A model generated the notes under the pieces. It did no database searches, had not been told where the DNA came from, and saw only the letters and a program-made list of their open reading frames with translations. The position numbers were made by a program, and so were the translations under genes. Of a stretch of 64,000 nt of DNA, positions 8,961-19,530 are shown piece by piece. This DNA comes from Engelhardtia mirabilis (GTDB lineage Bacteria; Planctomycetota; UBA1135; GCA-002686595): NCBI RefSeq assembly GCF_007748095.1, contig NZ_CP036287.1, positions 4,030,001-4,094,000 on the forward strand, in the 5' to 3' direction. Each line of letters begins with the position of its first letter. The first letter of the stretch is position 1.

Positions 8961-9857
8961 TCAGTTCGGAACGCCCTGGTCCACGCGCGGCGGCTGGCCG
9001 CGCAGGACGGAGTTGTCCTCGAACAGGCGTGTCTGGTCGATCACCGGGGTCGCGAGCAGGGCCTGCTCGTCGATCTGGCCGGACTGGCCGTAGGCCGCCA
9101 GGGCGTTGCCCCAGGTGGTGGCCTCCACGGCGGCGGGGTCGATGCCGCGCTCCAACATCAGGGCGGCGGTCTTGGGCACGCTCAGCGGGTCGCTGACGCC
9201 CCAGTCGGCGGAGCTGTCGACGATGATCCGCTGCGGGCCGTACTCCTTGACCAACTCGACCATGCGCTCCGACCCCATCTTGGTGTGGGGGTAGATCGTG
9301 AACGCCGCCCAAGCGCCCCGGTCGAGGACGTCGCGCACCGTCTCTTCGTTGTTGTGGTCGATGATCAGCTTCTCCATCGGCACGCCGGCCTCCTGGGCCA
9401 CGTCGAGGGAGCGGATGATCCCGCGCTTCTTGTCGCGGTGCGGCGAGTGGACCATCACGACCATCTCGTTCTGCACCGCGAGCTCGAGCTGCACCTGATA
9501 GGCGTGCTCCTCGGCCGCCGTGATCTCGTCGTAGCCGATCTCGCCCACCGCCACCACGCCCTCCTTGGTGACGAAGCGCGGCACGATCTCGAGCACCTCG
9601 CGGGCCAGCCCCTCGTTGTTGGCCTCCTTGGAGTTGAGGCCGATGGCGCAGTAGTGATGGATGCCGAACTGCGAGGCCCGGAAGCGCTCCCAACCGAGCA
9701 GGGTCGAGAAGTAGTCGACGAAGCTACCGACGCTGGTGCGCGGCTGGCCGAGCCAGAAGGCGGGCTCGATCACGGCCCGCACGCCGGCGTCGGCCATGGC
9801 CTGGTAGTCGTCGGTCGTGCGGCTGATGCAGTGGATGTGGGGATCGAAGAAACGCAT
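8961..9857 (-). CDS. eboB: EboB, TatD-like metal-dependent hydrolase of the ebo cluster
   Basis: A 298-residue TIM-barrel hydrolase of the TatD-like group. Metal-site residues are visible in order: DPHIH (Asp5, His7, His9), VGEIGYDE (Glu106), MVHSPHRDKK (His137), IDHNNEE (His168) and SSADWGVSDP (Asp218). The strings AFWLGQPRTSVGSFVDYF and GWERFRASQFGIHHYC are, from memory, typical of EboB rather than of the TatD nuclease. In cyanobacteria the ebo operon is needed to export the scytonemin precursor to the periplasm; in other phyla its product is unknown. The gene directly follows eboA, 161 bases after its stop, at the end of a four-gene minus-strand run. The other usual members (UbiA-like EboC, dehydroquinate-synthase-like EboD, EboE, EboF) are not in the window. 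Confidence 0.85.
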   Translation of the reverse strand: MRFFDPHIHCISRTTDDYQAMADAGVRAVIEPAFWLGQPRTSVGSFVDYFSTLLGWERFRASQFGIHHYCAIGLNSKEANNEGLAREVLEIVPRFVTKEGVVAVGEIGYDEITAAEEHAYQVQLELAVQNEMVVMVHSPHRDKKRGIIRSLDVAQEAGVPMEKLIIDHNNEETVRDVLDRGAWAAFTIYPHTKMGSERMVELVKEYGPQRIIVDSSADWGVSDPLSVPKTAALMLERGIDPAAVEATTWGNALAAYGQSGQIDEQALLATPVIDQTRLFEDNSVLRGQPPRVDQGVPN

Positions 9858-10018
9858 CTGGGTACGCGGGGGCGGCGGGGCTCGCGGGGACCTGGGGAGG
9901 CCGAGAGCTTACACGGCCCGGCGGACGGGCGCCGGGGGCCTTGCCGGCTCCGGTGTCGTCGCCGAGGCGCTTCAGCACCGAACCTCGAGCGGGGTCGCGG
10001 CGGGAGGCCGGCCGCGCC

Positions 10019-10927
10019 TCAGGCGTGCGCGGCGACCAGACTCGGGTCCTCCAGGGCTCGGTGGAGCTCCTGGTCGATCCGGCCCTCGGCCGCGGCGCGC
10101 AGGATCCGTGCGGCGATCGGATGGTCCTCGGTGGCCGCCAGGTCGGCGGCGCGGGCGCTCTCGCCCCGCCGCGCGAAGGCCAGTCCCACCGCCGCGCGCT
10201 GGCGCGCTCCGGCGCCCTGCAGTTCGTCCTCCAGGGCCCGCTCGGCGCGCTCGCCCGCGAAGCCTCCCAGGCAGAGCCACAAGTCCGGCGGAATCGGCCG
10301 CCCCGCGCTGCGACGCTCGTCCACCAGGTCCAGGGCCATGCGCGCCAGGTCCTCGTCCAGGCGTCCATCGAGCCCGCGCACACGCCACAGGGGCGCTCCG
10401 ACGAAGAGCGCCTTGATCACGGTCTGCTTCCAGGCCACGTCGTCGAAGTAGCGGGCCGCGTAGGGCGAATCACAGGCGGTCGACTCGAAGACCGTCCGCA
10501 TGTTGGACCGGCAACACTCCCCCGCCCGCCACACGAAGCGCTCCGGGGCCGGCAGCAGGGGCAGGGACTTGGCGAGGGCGCAGGTCTCGCCCTCGTCGGC
10601 GAACTTGAAGGCGTCCTCCAAGGCCTGGGCGGCGGCCTCGGAGGCCAGGTCCGAGCGGCCGAGGATCAACACGACGCGCCCCGTCTCGAGGGTGCTCCAG
10701 CGCTCGATCGACCAGTCCGGGACCAGCTCGAGCCCGCGCTCCACGACGGCCTCGCCGAGCTCCAGGGGTCGCGACTTGATGTGCCGCGAGAGACCCGCGA
10801 GCAGGGTCCCGAAACGCACCGACGAAACCCCGCCGGCGACCTCCGCCAGGGCTCCGTCGAGGGCGGTCTGGGCAGTAGTGGACAGGTGCGGCGCGAGCGC
10901 CTCGCGCAGGAGTTCGGACGGCTTCAT
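10019..10927 (-). CDS. eboA: EboA-domain protein
   Basis: A 302-residue mostly helical protein carrying the EboA signature: ERWSTLETGRVVLIL (~75-89), LPLLPAPERFV (~122-132), RSNMRTVFESTACDSPYAARYF (~140-161, quoted here only as landmarks), AWKQTVIKALF (~165-175), then GLDGRLDEDLARM and DERRSAGRPIPPDLW. EboA is the hallmark member of the ebo gene cluster; its biochemical function is not established. The ATG overlaps the stop of the upstream terpene-cyclase-fold gene as ATGA, so the two are probably translationally coupled. Its C-terminal ~70 residues extend past the recognised core and contain short helical repeats. Next in the run is eboB. Confidence 0.85.
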   Translation of the reverse strand: MKPSELLREALAPHLSTTAQTALDGALAEVAGGVSSVRFGTLLAGLSRHIKSRPLELGEAVVERGLELVPDWSIERWSTLETGRVVLILGRSDLASEAAAQALEDAFKFADEGETCALAKSLPLLPAPERFVWRAGECCRSNMRTVFESTACDSPYAARYFDDVAWKQTVIKALFVGAPLWRVRGLDGRLDEDLARMALDLVDERRSAGRPIPPDLWLCLGGFAGERAERALEDELQGAGARQRAAVGLAFARRGESARAADLAATEDHPIAARILRAAAEGRIDQELHRALEDPSLVAAHA

Positions 10928-12162
10928 TCTCGAGCGGGCATGCCCTTCTGGAGGGACAGGGCGTTGAGGGCAGTGCCAGCGGTCAGCATGTAGGCGGTGC
11001 CCAGGAAGTCGGTCGACGATCCGTCGGACCGCATGATCTTGATCAGGTGCGGGCGCAGGCGTTCGTGCCAGGCCTGGCGCTCGGCCTCCGGCAAGAGGTC
11101 GATCACCTCGGCCGCGTAGTAGTGCGCGAAGAGGTAGAAGTAGCCGGCGTTGGCGTAGTAGCCCTCGTGGGGAATCGGCCGCATGCGCGCCACGTCGAGG
11201 AAGCGGTGGTGCTCGAAGAACCACTCCAGACCCTGGCGGATGCGGTCGGGCGTAATCGAGGGATCGCCCAGCGAGCCCAGGGCCCAGTGCGAGACCTGGA
11301 TCCGCCCCAGGGAGCCCTTGATGCTGTTGATCGACTCGCCGGCGCCCGCGCGCGGGATGCCGAAGCTCGCGTTGTAGGTGTAGGCGCCGTTGGGCTGGGC
11401 GCAGCGCTGCAGGGCGGCCGTCGCGCGCCGCAGGTGGCCCGGATCCTCGATCCAGCCCAGCCCCTCGGCCCGCGCCAGGCTCGGCATCACCAGGGCCGTG
11501 CAGAAGCTGGTGGCCCAGCTCGGCCGACGGGAGTACGGCGGGTCGTCGTAGTAGGCCCAACCACCGCTGGGGACCTCGGTCGTCTCCAGCAGGCGCCAGA
11601 ACTCACGTCCCCGACGATCGATCGCCGCACGCAGCTCGGGGTCGGTCAGACGCGGATCGACCGCCGCCCGGGAGGTCGCAACCAGGCCGTACAAGCCGGC
11701 CCAGGTGTAGTCGGTGTCCCAGTCGCTGCCGCGTTGGGGCAGGCGCGTGTCGCACAGCCAACGCACGGCGCGCTCGAAGGCGGCCAGGCGCTCGGGGGTC
11801 TCGTCGGCCTTCTGCAGGGCCATGGTGGCCAGGGCGTGGCTCGAGACCTGCCAGGCGTAGTAGGTCTCGATCGAGAAGCCGAGCTCGAGAATCCCGTCCA
11901 GGGCCGAGGTGCCCCACGATCCATTCTCGAGCTGGGTGCTGACCAGCCACTCGAGGGACCGATCGAGGGCGTCGCGCGCCTCGTCGACGGTCATGGTCTT
12001 CGGAACCTCGGGGCGCGCGCGCAGGGCCTCCGTGATCGCGTCGCCGCCCACGACCTCGACGATGTCGGGACCGCCGCCGGCGGGCCCATCACCGGTCCCC
12101 GCGACCGGCACGTCCTGCCGCAGCGGCGCCAGGGCCACGAGGGCGATCAGGATGCTGCTCAC
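10924..12162 (-). CDS. Exported prenyltransferase/squalene-cyclase-fold repeat protein
   Basis: A 412-residue protein starting at a GTG that overlaps the upstream stop as GTGA, with a signal-like N-terminus (SSILIALVALAPL). It contains alpha/alpha-barrel repeats of the terpene cyclase/protein prenyltransferase type, seen as LEWLVSTQLENGSWG, GLYGLVATSRA, PSGGWAYYDDPPYS, ALQRCAQPNGAYTY and a C-terminal FYLFAHYYAAE helix. The DXDD motif of squalene-hopene cyclases and the QW-rich pattern are not complete, so cyclase activity is doubtful; similar proteins in Planctomycetota are annotated only as repeat-containing. The four-base overlap with eboA places it in the same operon. Its export would suit a periplasmic partner for an ebo product. 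Family fold is likely, function unknown. Confidence 0.75.
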   Translation of the reverse strand: MSSILIALVALAPLRQDVPVAGTGDGPAGGGPDIVEVVGGDAITEALRARPEVPKTMTVDEARDALDRSLEWLVSTQLENGSWGTSALDGILELGFSIETYYAWQVSSHALATMALQKADETPERLAAFERAVRWLCDTRLPQRGSDWDTDYTWAGLYGLVATSRAAVDPRLTDPELRAAIDRRGREFWRLLETTEVPSGGWAYYDDPPYSRRPSWATSFCTALVMPSLARAEGLGWIEDPGHLRRATAALQRCAQPNGAYTYNASFGIPRAGAGESINSIKGSLGRIQVSHWALGSLGDPSITPDRIRQGLEWFFEHHRFLDVARMRPIPHEGYYANAGYFYLFAHYYAAEVIDLLPEAERQAWHERLRPHLIKIMRSDGSSTDFLGTAYMLTAGTALNALSLQKGMPARE

Positions 12163-12926
12163 GCTTCGACCTCGGCGCGCTTCTCGGCCAGGTCGAGCTC
12201 GAGTTCCTCGATCTCGTGGGCGGCGCTGCGCCGGCGCTTCTCGGCCTCGATGCGCGCCTTCTCGAGCTGGCGCTCCGCGCGCTTCAACTTGCGCTTCGCC
12301 TCGTCCACCTCGCGCTGGAGCGCGCGGGTCTTCTTCGGCAGCTCGAAGTCGCTCAAGAGGGCGTGGCTGCGCTGCTGCAGATCGAGCGAGCGTTGGGCCA
12401 TCTCGAGATTGGTCTGACCGCGGCTGATGACCAGCTCCTTGGTCTTCTCCGCGAACTCCTCCACGTCGTACATCGACTGCAGCTCGGCCAGCTCCTGGGC
12501 CGCCTGCACCGCGCGGGTCTGCGAGCGATCCAGGTCCAGCTTCGAGGAGTCGAGCTCGTGCGCCGACTCGACCTGGGTGAAGGTCTGCAGGGCCAAGGCG
12601 GCCTCCTCGACGGCGACGCCGGCGTCCACCACGGCCTGCTCGGCCTGGCCCAGATCGAGGGCCACGTCGATCTCGGTGGCGGTGCGATCCAACTGGGCCT
12701 GCTCGAGCTTCCACTCCATCCCGGCGATCTCTCGCGCCAGCTTGTGGGCCTTCTTCTCGGCGTCGTCCTCGTCTTCCTTCTCGTCGTCGTCCCCATCCGG
12801 GGCATCGGTGGCGATGGCCGAATGCTGCGAGGCGTCACTGTCGCTGGCCGCCAGGGGCGTGGCGCAGCCGTGCAGGGCGGGGAGGGCGAAGAGGGCCAGG
12901 GACGGAAGCAGGATCGAACGCAGCAT
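12159..12926 (-). CDS. Coiled-coil lipoprotein, first gene of the ebo-type operon
   Basis: A 255-residue lipoprotein precursor: signal MLRSILLPSLALFALPALHG followed by the lipobox cysteine at residue 21 (LHGC). A very acidic linker (DGDDDEKEDEDD) leads into ~195 residues of charged coiled coil, broken near FELPKK, ending with RALQREVDEAKRKLKRAERQ and a Glu/Leu-rich tail. Paired helices around a short turn recall the hairpins of membrane-fusion/adaptor proteins, but no lipoyl or barrel domain is present. It could therefore be a spacer between membrane and another envelope protein. Its stop overlaps the next start as GTGA. The ATG at 12926 faces pruA across 223 bases that must hold both promoters. 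Confidence 0.75.
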   Translation of the reverse strand: MLRSILLPSLALFALPALHGCATPLAASDSDASQHSAIATDAPDGDDDEKEDEDDAEKKAHKLAREIAGMEWKLEQAQLDRTATEIDVALDLGQAEQAVVDAGVAVEEAALALQTFTQVESAHELDSSKLDLDRSQTRAVQAAQELAELQSMYDVEEFAEKTKELVISRGQTNLEMAQRSLDLQQRSHALLSDFELPKKTRALQREVDEAKRKLKRAERQLEKARIEAEKRRRSAAHEIEELELDLAEKRAEVEA

Positions 12927-13149
12927 GGCGGACCTCGGCGGTGTTGGCGGGGGGTGCGGGCCGGCAGTGCGGCCCCCGTGGGGACATCATGGACGCGGGG
13001 CGGTCGGGACGGAAGGGCGCTGGCGGGTGGGCCCCGGCGACGGCGCACGACCCCGGGTCGGTTCGATCCGGGGCGACCTGCGCTCGACGGCGACCGAGGG
13101 CCTCCGCTACCCTCCCTGCGCTCCCGTTCACCGACCCCCCCTTAGCGAC

Positions 13150-14781
<1,632 letters not shown>

Positions 14782-14823
14782 GGAGCGCCTGATCCCGGCC
14801 CAGGGCCGGAGGAATGCGGAAAC

Positions 14824-14860
14824 ACGGCCGTCGGGAACTCCCCGGCGGTCGTTTCTCGTT
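14824..14860 (+). terminator. Probable intrinsic terminator after pruA
   Basis: A 12-bp stem with two G-U pairs and a 5-base loop (AACTC) lies 43 bases past the pruA stop and is followed by a T-rich run (TTTCTCGTT overlapping the stem end). Confidence 0.5.
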
Positions 14861-14920
14861 ACGACGGCGGCGGCGGTGACCAGAGGCCGGTGCGGACGCT
14901 TCCCCGGCGGCCGGCGCGCC

Positions 14921-16150
14921 ATGGTCGAACCCGAGTCAATAGGAGCTGTCGAGCGCCCACCCACCGACTCGATCCGACCGGCGGCGGTTCCGGCTCGGCC
15001 GCGCGTCGGGGGGCGCCGGCGCCGCTGCCTGGCCCTGGCGGGGGTGTTTCCGGCGAGCTTGGTCCTGTGCGAGCTCGCGGTGCGAGTCCTCGGCCTGGGT
15101 CCCGCGCCGCGGCCCGAGGTCTTCGGCACGGTCGTGCGCCCGATCAGCGACCCGGTCTTGCGCTTCATCACCGTGCCCTCGTCCGAGCGGGTCGTGGTCT
15201 ACCCGCCCTTCGGCGACGATCCCGGTCGTCGGGTGGTTCAGCGCCTGAACCGACAGGGCTTTCGTGGACCGACCGTGGCCCTCCCGAAGGCCGCGCAGGT
15301 GCTGCGGATCGTGTGCGTCGGGGACAGCCACACCTTTGGCGAGGGCGTGGAGGATCGCGAGACCTGGCCGCTCCTACTGGGCGGACTGCTGCGCGAGAAC
15401 GCGGACCGCCCGATCGAGGTCGTCAACGCCGGGGTGCAGGGCTACGACACCGCCCAGGAAGCCCGGTGGATTGAGCACTTCGTGCTGCCCCTCGAGCCGG
15501 ACATCGTCCTGCTCCAATTCTTCATCAACGACGCGAACAACCCGGGGGCTCGACGCGCCCGTGCGACCCAGGCCGCGACTCCCTGGTGGCTGAAGCTCGC
15601 CCATCCGCGCCAGGAGGGTGCGGTGCACTGGCTAAGGCACCATTCGCGCCTGGCGGACGCGCTGCTCGAGGCCGCCTTCCGCCGCAATTACTTCGACCAC
15701 TGGGGCGAGGGCAATGCCCACTTCCTGGTGGACGACGACCTGGCCTGGCGGGAGTGGTGCCAAGCGATGGAGCGCATCGATCGGATGCTGCGCGAGGCCA
15801 AGGTGCCCCTGGCTGTGGTGCTCTATCCCTTCATGCACGCACCGGGCGGGGAATTCGCGAGCCACGACGTACACAGGCGTGTCGCCGAGCACCTCGCAAC
15901 CGTCGGGATCGCCTGCCTCGACGCCGAGCCGGCGTTCTCAGGTCGCGATCCGGTCGCCCTGCGGGTCCACCCCGGGGACATGCACGCGGGCGCCGAGGCC
16001 AATGGCATCTTTGCCGCAGCGGTGGCCGACTGGATCGAGGGCTGGCCCCCCTTCGCTGCCGGCGCGTTCACGACCGGCGCGTCGCCATCCCCCGCTCCTA
16101 CTTCCCACCCTCCAGCTTCATCGCGACCGGCAGACCGTAGGCCACGCTGA
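14921..16150 (+). CDS. Membrane-anchored SGNH/GDSL-type hydrolase
   Basis: About 409 residues with an N-terminal cytoplasmic stretch rich in arginine, one membrane segment (CLALAGVFPASLVLCELAVRVL) and an exported SGNH hydrolase domain. Block I is VCVGDSHTFGEGV (nucleophilic Ser), the glycine block is NAGVQGYDT, block III is FFINDANNPG (Asn), and a C-terminal HPGDMHAGAEAN supplies the Asp/His pair. Such proteins deacylate or acylate lipids and glycans; the substrate is unknown. The ATG at 14921 is preferred over 14876 because the longer form adds only a GC-rich arginine run. The last 53 bases overlap the 3' end of the convergent SGNH gene, so the polar tail after WIEGWPPFAAG may be poorly conserved. 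Confidence 0.75.
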   Translation: MVEPESIGAVERPPTDSIRPAAVPARPRVGGRRRRCLALAGVFPASLVLCELAVRVLGLGPAPRPEVFGTVVRPISDPVLRFITVPSSERVVVYPPFGDDPGRRVVQRLNRQGFRGPTVALPKAAQVLRIVCVGDSHTFGEGVEDRETWPLLLGGLLRENADRPIEVVNAGVQGYDTAQEARWIEHFVLPLEPDIVLLQFFINDANNPGARRARATQAATPWWLKLAHPRQEGAVHWLRHHSRLADALLEAAFRRNYFDHWGEGNAHFLVDDDLAWREWCQAMERIDRMLREAKVPLAVVLYPFMHAPGGEFASHDVHRRVAEHLATVGIACLDAEPAFSGRDPVALRVHPGDMHAGAEANGIFAAAVADWIEGWPPFAAGAFTTGASPSPAPTSHPPASSRPADRRPR

Positions 16151-16946
16151 GCACCTCGACCACCGCCTGGGCCTTGAGCGCGCTCGCCAGGGCGTTGTGG
16201 TGGATCCCGTCGTTGTAGTAGGTGAACTCCGTGCCCAGCAGGCCGTCGCTGAGCAGTGCGTGGAAGTCGATCACTCGGTCGGCGGGCATCGACGCGACGA
16301 TCAACGCGTTGAGCGCGTCGATCTCGGTCTGCAGCCCGGATGCGTTCACGACCGGATCCACCAGGGGCGGCACCAGGGCCACGAAGACCTCGATCTCCGA
16401 GTCGTAGGCCTGAACCTCGGCGATCAGCTCGTCCAGGTCGGCCTTCACCTGCGCGGCGTCGTGTCCGTAGCTGATGTCGTTCGTGCCCAGCGCGAAGATC
16501 AGCCCATCCAGGACCTGACCGGCGTTCAGGGCCTGGTCGAGGATCGTGGGGCCACTCTTGGTCAGGGGCAGCTCGGGGTGAGGACCGGCGGTCGCCCCGG
16601 GGATCGAGGTGTTCACGATCTGCCCCGGCGCGAGCCCGAGCAGCCGCTCGGCCATTTCGACCCAGCCCGGCGTGAACCAGGGCGCGACCGAGTTCGAATC
16701 CCCCACCACCGCTATCGGCCCGAGCACGCGCCCGTTGTCGTTGTTGGCCAGGGCCCAAGTCATGGTTCCCTGACCGAGCTGGGACCCCGCGGCCTGGTGG
16801 GGACCCGCTGCTTGATGCGACCCGGGTCCCTGCTGGGTCCCGAAGTACGCGGCCAGACTGGGTACCGCCGCGAACAGCACGACGGCGCCCCAGCGGGCCA
16901 CGGAGCGGGCCCGGAGGCTGCCGCGGGGGGAAGAGGGGTGTCGCAT
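16098..16946 (-). CDS. Exported SGNH/GDSL hydrolase
   Basis: A 282-residue protein with a basic N-terminus and a membrane/signal segment (WGAVVLFAAVPSLAAYFG). A low-complexity linker with a short repeat (GSHQAAGPHQAAGSQ) precedes the catalytic domain. Block I is AVVGDSNSVAPW, the glycine block lies around NTSIPGATAG, block III is FALGTNDISYG, and the Asp/His pair is in NDGIHHNALA. This is the lysophospholipase/carbohydrate-esterase-like branch of SGNH hydrolases; substrate unknown. It converges with the other SGNH gene and overlaps its 3' end. The two are not close paralogues: spacing between the blocks differs. Confidence 0.8.
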   Translation of the reverse strand: MRHPSSPRGSLRARSVARWGAVVLFAAVPSLAAYFGTQQGPGSHQAAGPHQAAGSQLGQGTMTWALANNDNGRVLGPIAVVGDSNSVAPWFTPGWVEMAERLLGLAPGQIVNTSIPGATAGPHPELPLTKSGPTILDQALNAGQVLDGLIFALGTNDISYGHDAAQVKADLDELIAEVQAYDSEIEVFVALVPPLVDPVVNASGLQTEIDALNALIVASMPADRVIDFHALLSDGLLGTEFTYYNDGIHHNALASALKAQAVVEVLSVAYGLPVAMKLEGGK

Positions 16947-17026
16947 CGACGGGGCTCAGGTCGGTGGAGGCTCGGGTCGGGACGGCCGGGGCCTTGGCCA
17001 GGGCCTTGGGTGCCGAGCCGATTCTA

Positions 17027-18523
17027 TTATGCGGCTTCCTTCTCGAGCGCCTGGGGCTTCGCCTTCATTGGCGTCGCGTTCCATACGCGTCTCGTGAGGA
17101 CGGTTCCGATCAGGGCGATCGGGACCATGGCCAGGGGCCAGGCGATCCAGTTGTCCGGATCCGTGGCCGGCCCCATCAGCACCCCTTGATCGTCGAGCTG
17201 TTCCTTCGGCAGGAGCCCGCGATAGGTGAACGACATTACGGCCGTTCCCATGTACACGAATCCGTCGATGATGCCGACGGCGACGCCAACGCTTCTCTTA
17301 CCGCCGAAGTCCATGCTGGCGGTGCCCGAGAGCATCCCGTGGACGCCGATCACGGCCATCGACATGAAGACCACCAGCCAGCCCACCACCGGAGTCTCGT
17401 AGACGAAGCAGAGGGTCACGCTACCCAGGAGCATGACCAGGTAGAGCAGGAAGGCCACGGGCCCGCGCCGGGACTGGAACAGATGGTCCGAGATCGTACC
17501 GGCAAAGACCCCGCCGAGGATCCCCGCGCAGCATAGGAGCATGCCCCAGTTCTCGTAGACGAAGGTGCCCTTGAGCCCGAGCAGGTCGTCGGTCTGCTTC
17601 GCATAGGTCCGGTACCACTGCATGATCGCCTGGCGCAGGAAGCCCGAGCAGAACTCCACCAGCGCGATCGTGACGATGATCGGGTTCCGCATCATGCGCT
17701 TGAAGACCTGGATCGCAGGCGGCGGCGGTCCATCGTCGTCGTCCGAGGATGCGTCCTGGGGATCGAAGTCCATCAGCCCCGCCTCACCGGGGGTGTTGCG
17801 GACGATCAGGAAGTCGATCACCCAGAAGACCGCCAAGAGCAGGGCCGGCATCAGGAAGACCCAGGTCAGCCCCAGTCCCTCGGACTTGAGGATCAGGTCG
17901 CCCAGGTCGAAGGCGAAGTAGATCCCGAGCGAGATCAAGACCCCGAAGATCGCCCCGAACACTCCGCGCTCACGCACGTGGAACCAGGGCGCGTTGACCT
18001 TGACGATCGCCACGGCACCGAAGCTCTGGAAGTACATGTTCACGGCGTACAGAGTCGCGTAGACCGCGACGAAGTGCTGCGCCACGAACTCCGCACCGGG
18101 GCCGTGGTTCAAGAGCGTCCAAGCTCCGAGCCCCATCAACAGGTTGGCCACCGCCGAGCCAGCAGCGCCGACCAGGATCGCGAACTTGCCGCCGAGCCGG
18201 TCCGTCAAGGGACCGTTGAGGAGGAAGGAGAAGCCGTAGACGTAGGTCCCGATCCCGAAGATCAGGCCGAAGTCGTTGTTGCCCATCAGCGCCCCACCGT
18301 CGGGCGCGACCATCTCCTCGAACGCGAGCTTGCTGACCGTCAGGTTGTAGCGCCCCATGTAGAGGAACGCATAGGTCAGCCCCAGGGGCAGCCAGTTGAG
18401 GATGCGGCGCATCCGGAAGTCGTCGGAATGACCCAAGTGCACCCGCGGCAGTCGTCCGATCACCACGGTGATCACGACCAGCAGGACGACGATGGGCAGT
18501 AGCTCTTCGATCCAAACAGACAT
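17027..18523 (-). CDS. MFS transporter, organophosphate:phosphate antiporter (OPA, GlpT/UhpT-like) family
   Basis: A 498-residue integral membrane protein with roughly 12-13 hydrophobic segments. The first cytoplasmic-side signature is FLYMGRYNLTVSKLAF, which corresponds to the GlpT/UhpT region containing the phosphate-binding arginine, and the A-type loop is seen as NGPLTDRLGGKFAILVG. The long central loop is acidic (DASSDDDDGPPPPA). GlpT-type carriers exchange glycerol-3-phosphate or hexose phosphates for inorganic phosphate; the exact substrate cannot be read from the sequence. An extra N-terminal hydrophobic segment (LLPIVVLLVVITVVIG) precedes the usual core. The HAD phosphatase-like gene lies 122 bases upstream on the same strand, a suggestive but unproven link to phosphorylated substrates. 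Confidence 0.85.
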   Translation of the reverse strand: MSVWIEELLPIVVLLVVITVVIGRLPRVHLGHSDDFRMRRILNWLPLGLTYAFLYMGRYNLTVSKLAFEEMVAPDGGALMGNNDFGLIFGIGTYVYGFSFLLNGPLTDRLGGKFAILVGAAGSAVANLLMGLGAWTLLNHGPGAEFVAQHFVAVYATLYAVNMYFQSFGAVAIVKVNAPWFHVRERGVFGAIFGVLISLGIYFAFDLGDLILKSEGLGLTWVFLMPALLLAVFWVIDFLIVRNTPGEAGLMDFDPQDASSDDDDGPPPPAIQVFKRMMRNPIIVTIALVEFCSGFLRQAIMQWYRTYAKQTDDLLGLKGTFVYENWGMLLCCAGILGGVFAGTISDHLFQSRRGPVAFLLYLVMLLGSVTLCFVYETPVVGWLVVFMSMAVIGVHGMLSGTASMDFGGKRSVGVAVGIIDGFVYMGTAVMSFTYRGLLPKEQLDDQGVLMGPATDPDNWIAWPLAMVPIALIGTVLTRRVWNATPMKAKPQALEKEAA

Positions 18524-18645
18524 GGGAGGGCCTCAGGCGTCAGGTCGGAGGTGAGATCGATCGATGCTGTCGTGGCCTGGGGCGGCCGTCGCGCAGGGCG
18601 CGGGAAGGACTCGGTTCGGCGCGGGAAGATCCCCGTCGACGCGGC

Positions 18646-19530
18646 TCAGCGGCCGCGTTCGAGCTGCTCGGCGAGCCCCGGCAACTCCCCCACCCCGTCG
18701 ACGACCACGTCGATGGCCCCCTCAGCGCGGGTGGACTCGATCCAATCCGGTGTGTGGTCGTGGCGCCGTAGGACGAGCGAGCGCGGCGCACCGGGGGCGT
18801 CCTCCGAACGCATCACATGGGGCAGGGCCAAGTCCAGGGAGAAGACGTCGCCGATGATCAGGTCCGGTGTCTCCTCCGCGATGATCGCGCGGTACTTGGG
18901 CCGGTCCACGTGGATCCGTCGCCCGCCGACCTCGATCGACTGGTCGCTCTCGCCGAGGATGAACTTGCCGGCGGAGCCGCGGATCCGCAGGGCGTGGTGA
19001 TCGGCCTCGCCCGCGTCGATGCCGCAGGCCCGGAACCAGCCGATCAGCTTGTCCGGAGCCGAGTTCGAGACCACCACGACGTCGTCACCGCGCGCGGCGA
19101 GCGCGTCGATCACCGCCTTCGTCTCCGGCACCAACGCCGGTGGATGCAGGGTGCGGTAGTTGGCGGTGGCGGTCAGGAAGCAGTGGTCGGCGAAGGCCGT
19201 GACCGTCTCGTAGCCGCCGTCCAGGATCGCGCCCCGAAACCGGCTCTCGACCTCGCCCTCGGCCTGGGACAGGTAGGCCGCGATCGAGTTCGCGATGCAG
19301 AAGGGGTCCTCGTCCACGTAGGCCGTGATGCGCCCGTCTGGAGCCCAACCGAACTCCCGCGGCCGCGAACGGGTGCAACGCTCGAACTCCGCGAAGTGCG
19401 CCAGGGCACGGTTGGCGGGCATCGCCGCCAGGCGCGCGGCCTCGGCGACCATGTAGAGCCGAACGCTCTCGGCCTCGATCGCCTGGTCGGTCCAGACGCC
19501 GTCGAAGTCGGACAGGATCTTGATGGGCAT
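18646..19530 (-). CDS. HAD-superfamily hydrolase
   Basis: A 294-residue protein beginning MPIKILSDFDGVWTD, HAD motif I (DxDGxxT type), with both aspartates present. Motif II is VVVVSNSAPDKL (Ser/Asn), and C-terminal segments around DRPKYRAII and LIIGDVFSLDL (Asp) fit motifs III and IV. A helical cap of ~100 residues separates motifs I and II, which places it among C1-capped phosphatases and related enzymes. The substrate is unknown. The ATG at 19530 is used because motif I then falls at residue 8, as usual; the longer frame to 19761 adds non-coding-like sequence. It lies upstream of the OPA-family transporter gene on the same strand. Confidence 0.8.
   Translation of the reverse strand: MPIKILSDFDGVWTDQAIEAESVRLYMVAEAARLAAMPANRALAHFAEFERCTRSRPREFGWAPDGRITAYVDEDPFCIANSIAAYLSQAEGEVESRFRGAILDGGYETVTAFADHCFLTATANYRTLHPPALVPETKAVIDALAARGDDVVVVSNSAPDKLIGWFRACGIDAGEADHHALRIRGSAGKFILGESDQSIEVGGRRIHVDRPKYRAIIAEETPDLIIGDVFSLDLALPHVMRSEDAPGAPRSLVLRRHDHTPDWIESTRAEGAIDVVVDGVGELPGLAEQLERGR

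Noticed and set aside
8357..9093. Plus-strand open frames across the 8.3-9.0 kb gap
   Set aside because: Translations are arginine/proline-rich, lack motifs and partly overlap eboB on the other strand.
16690..16705. GTTCGAATCCC string resembling the T-arm of a tRNA
   Set aside because: It lies inside the GDSN block of the SGNH hydrolase gene; no acceptor stem or anticodon arm pairs around it.
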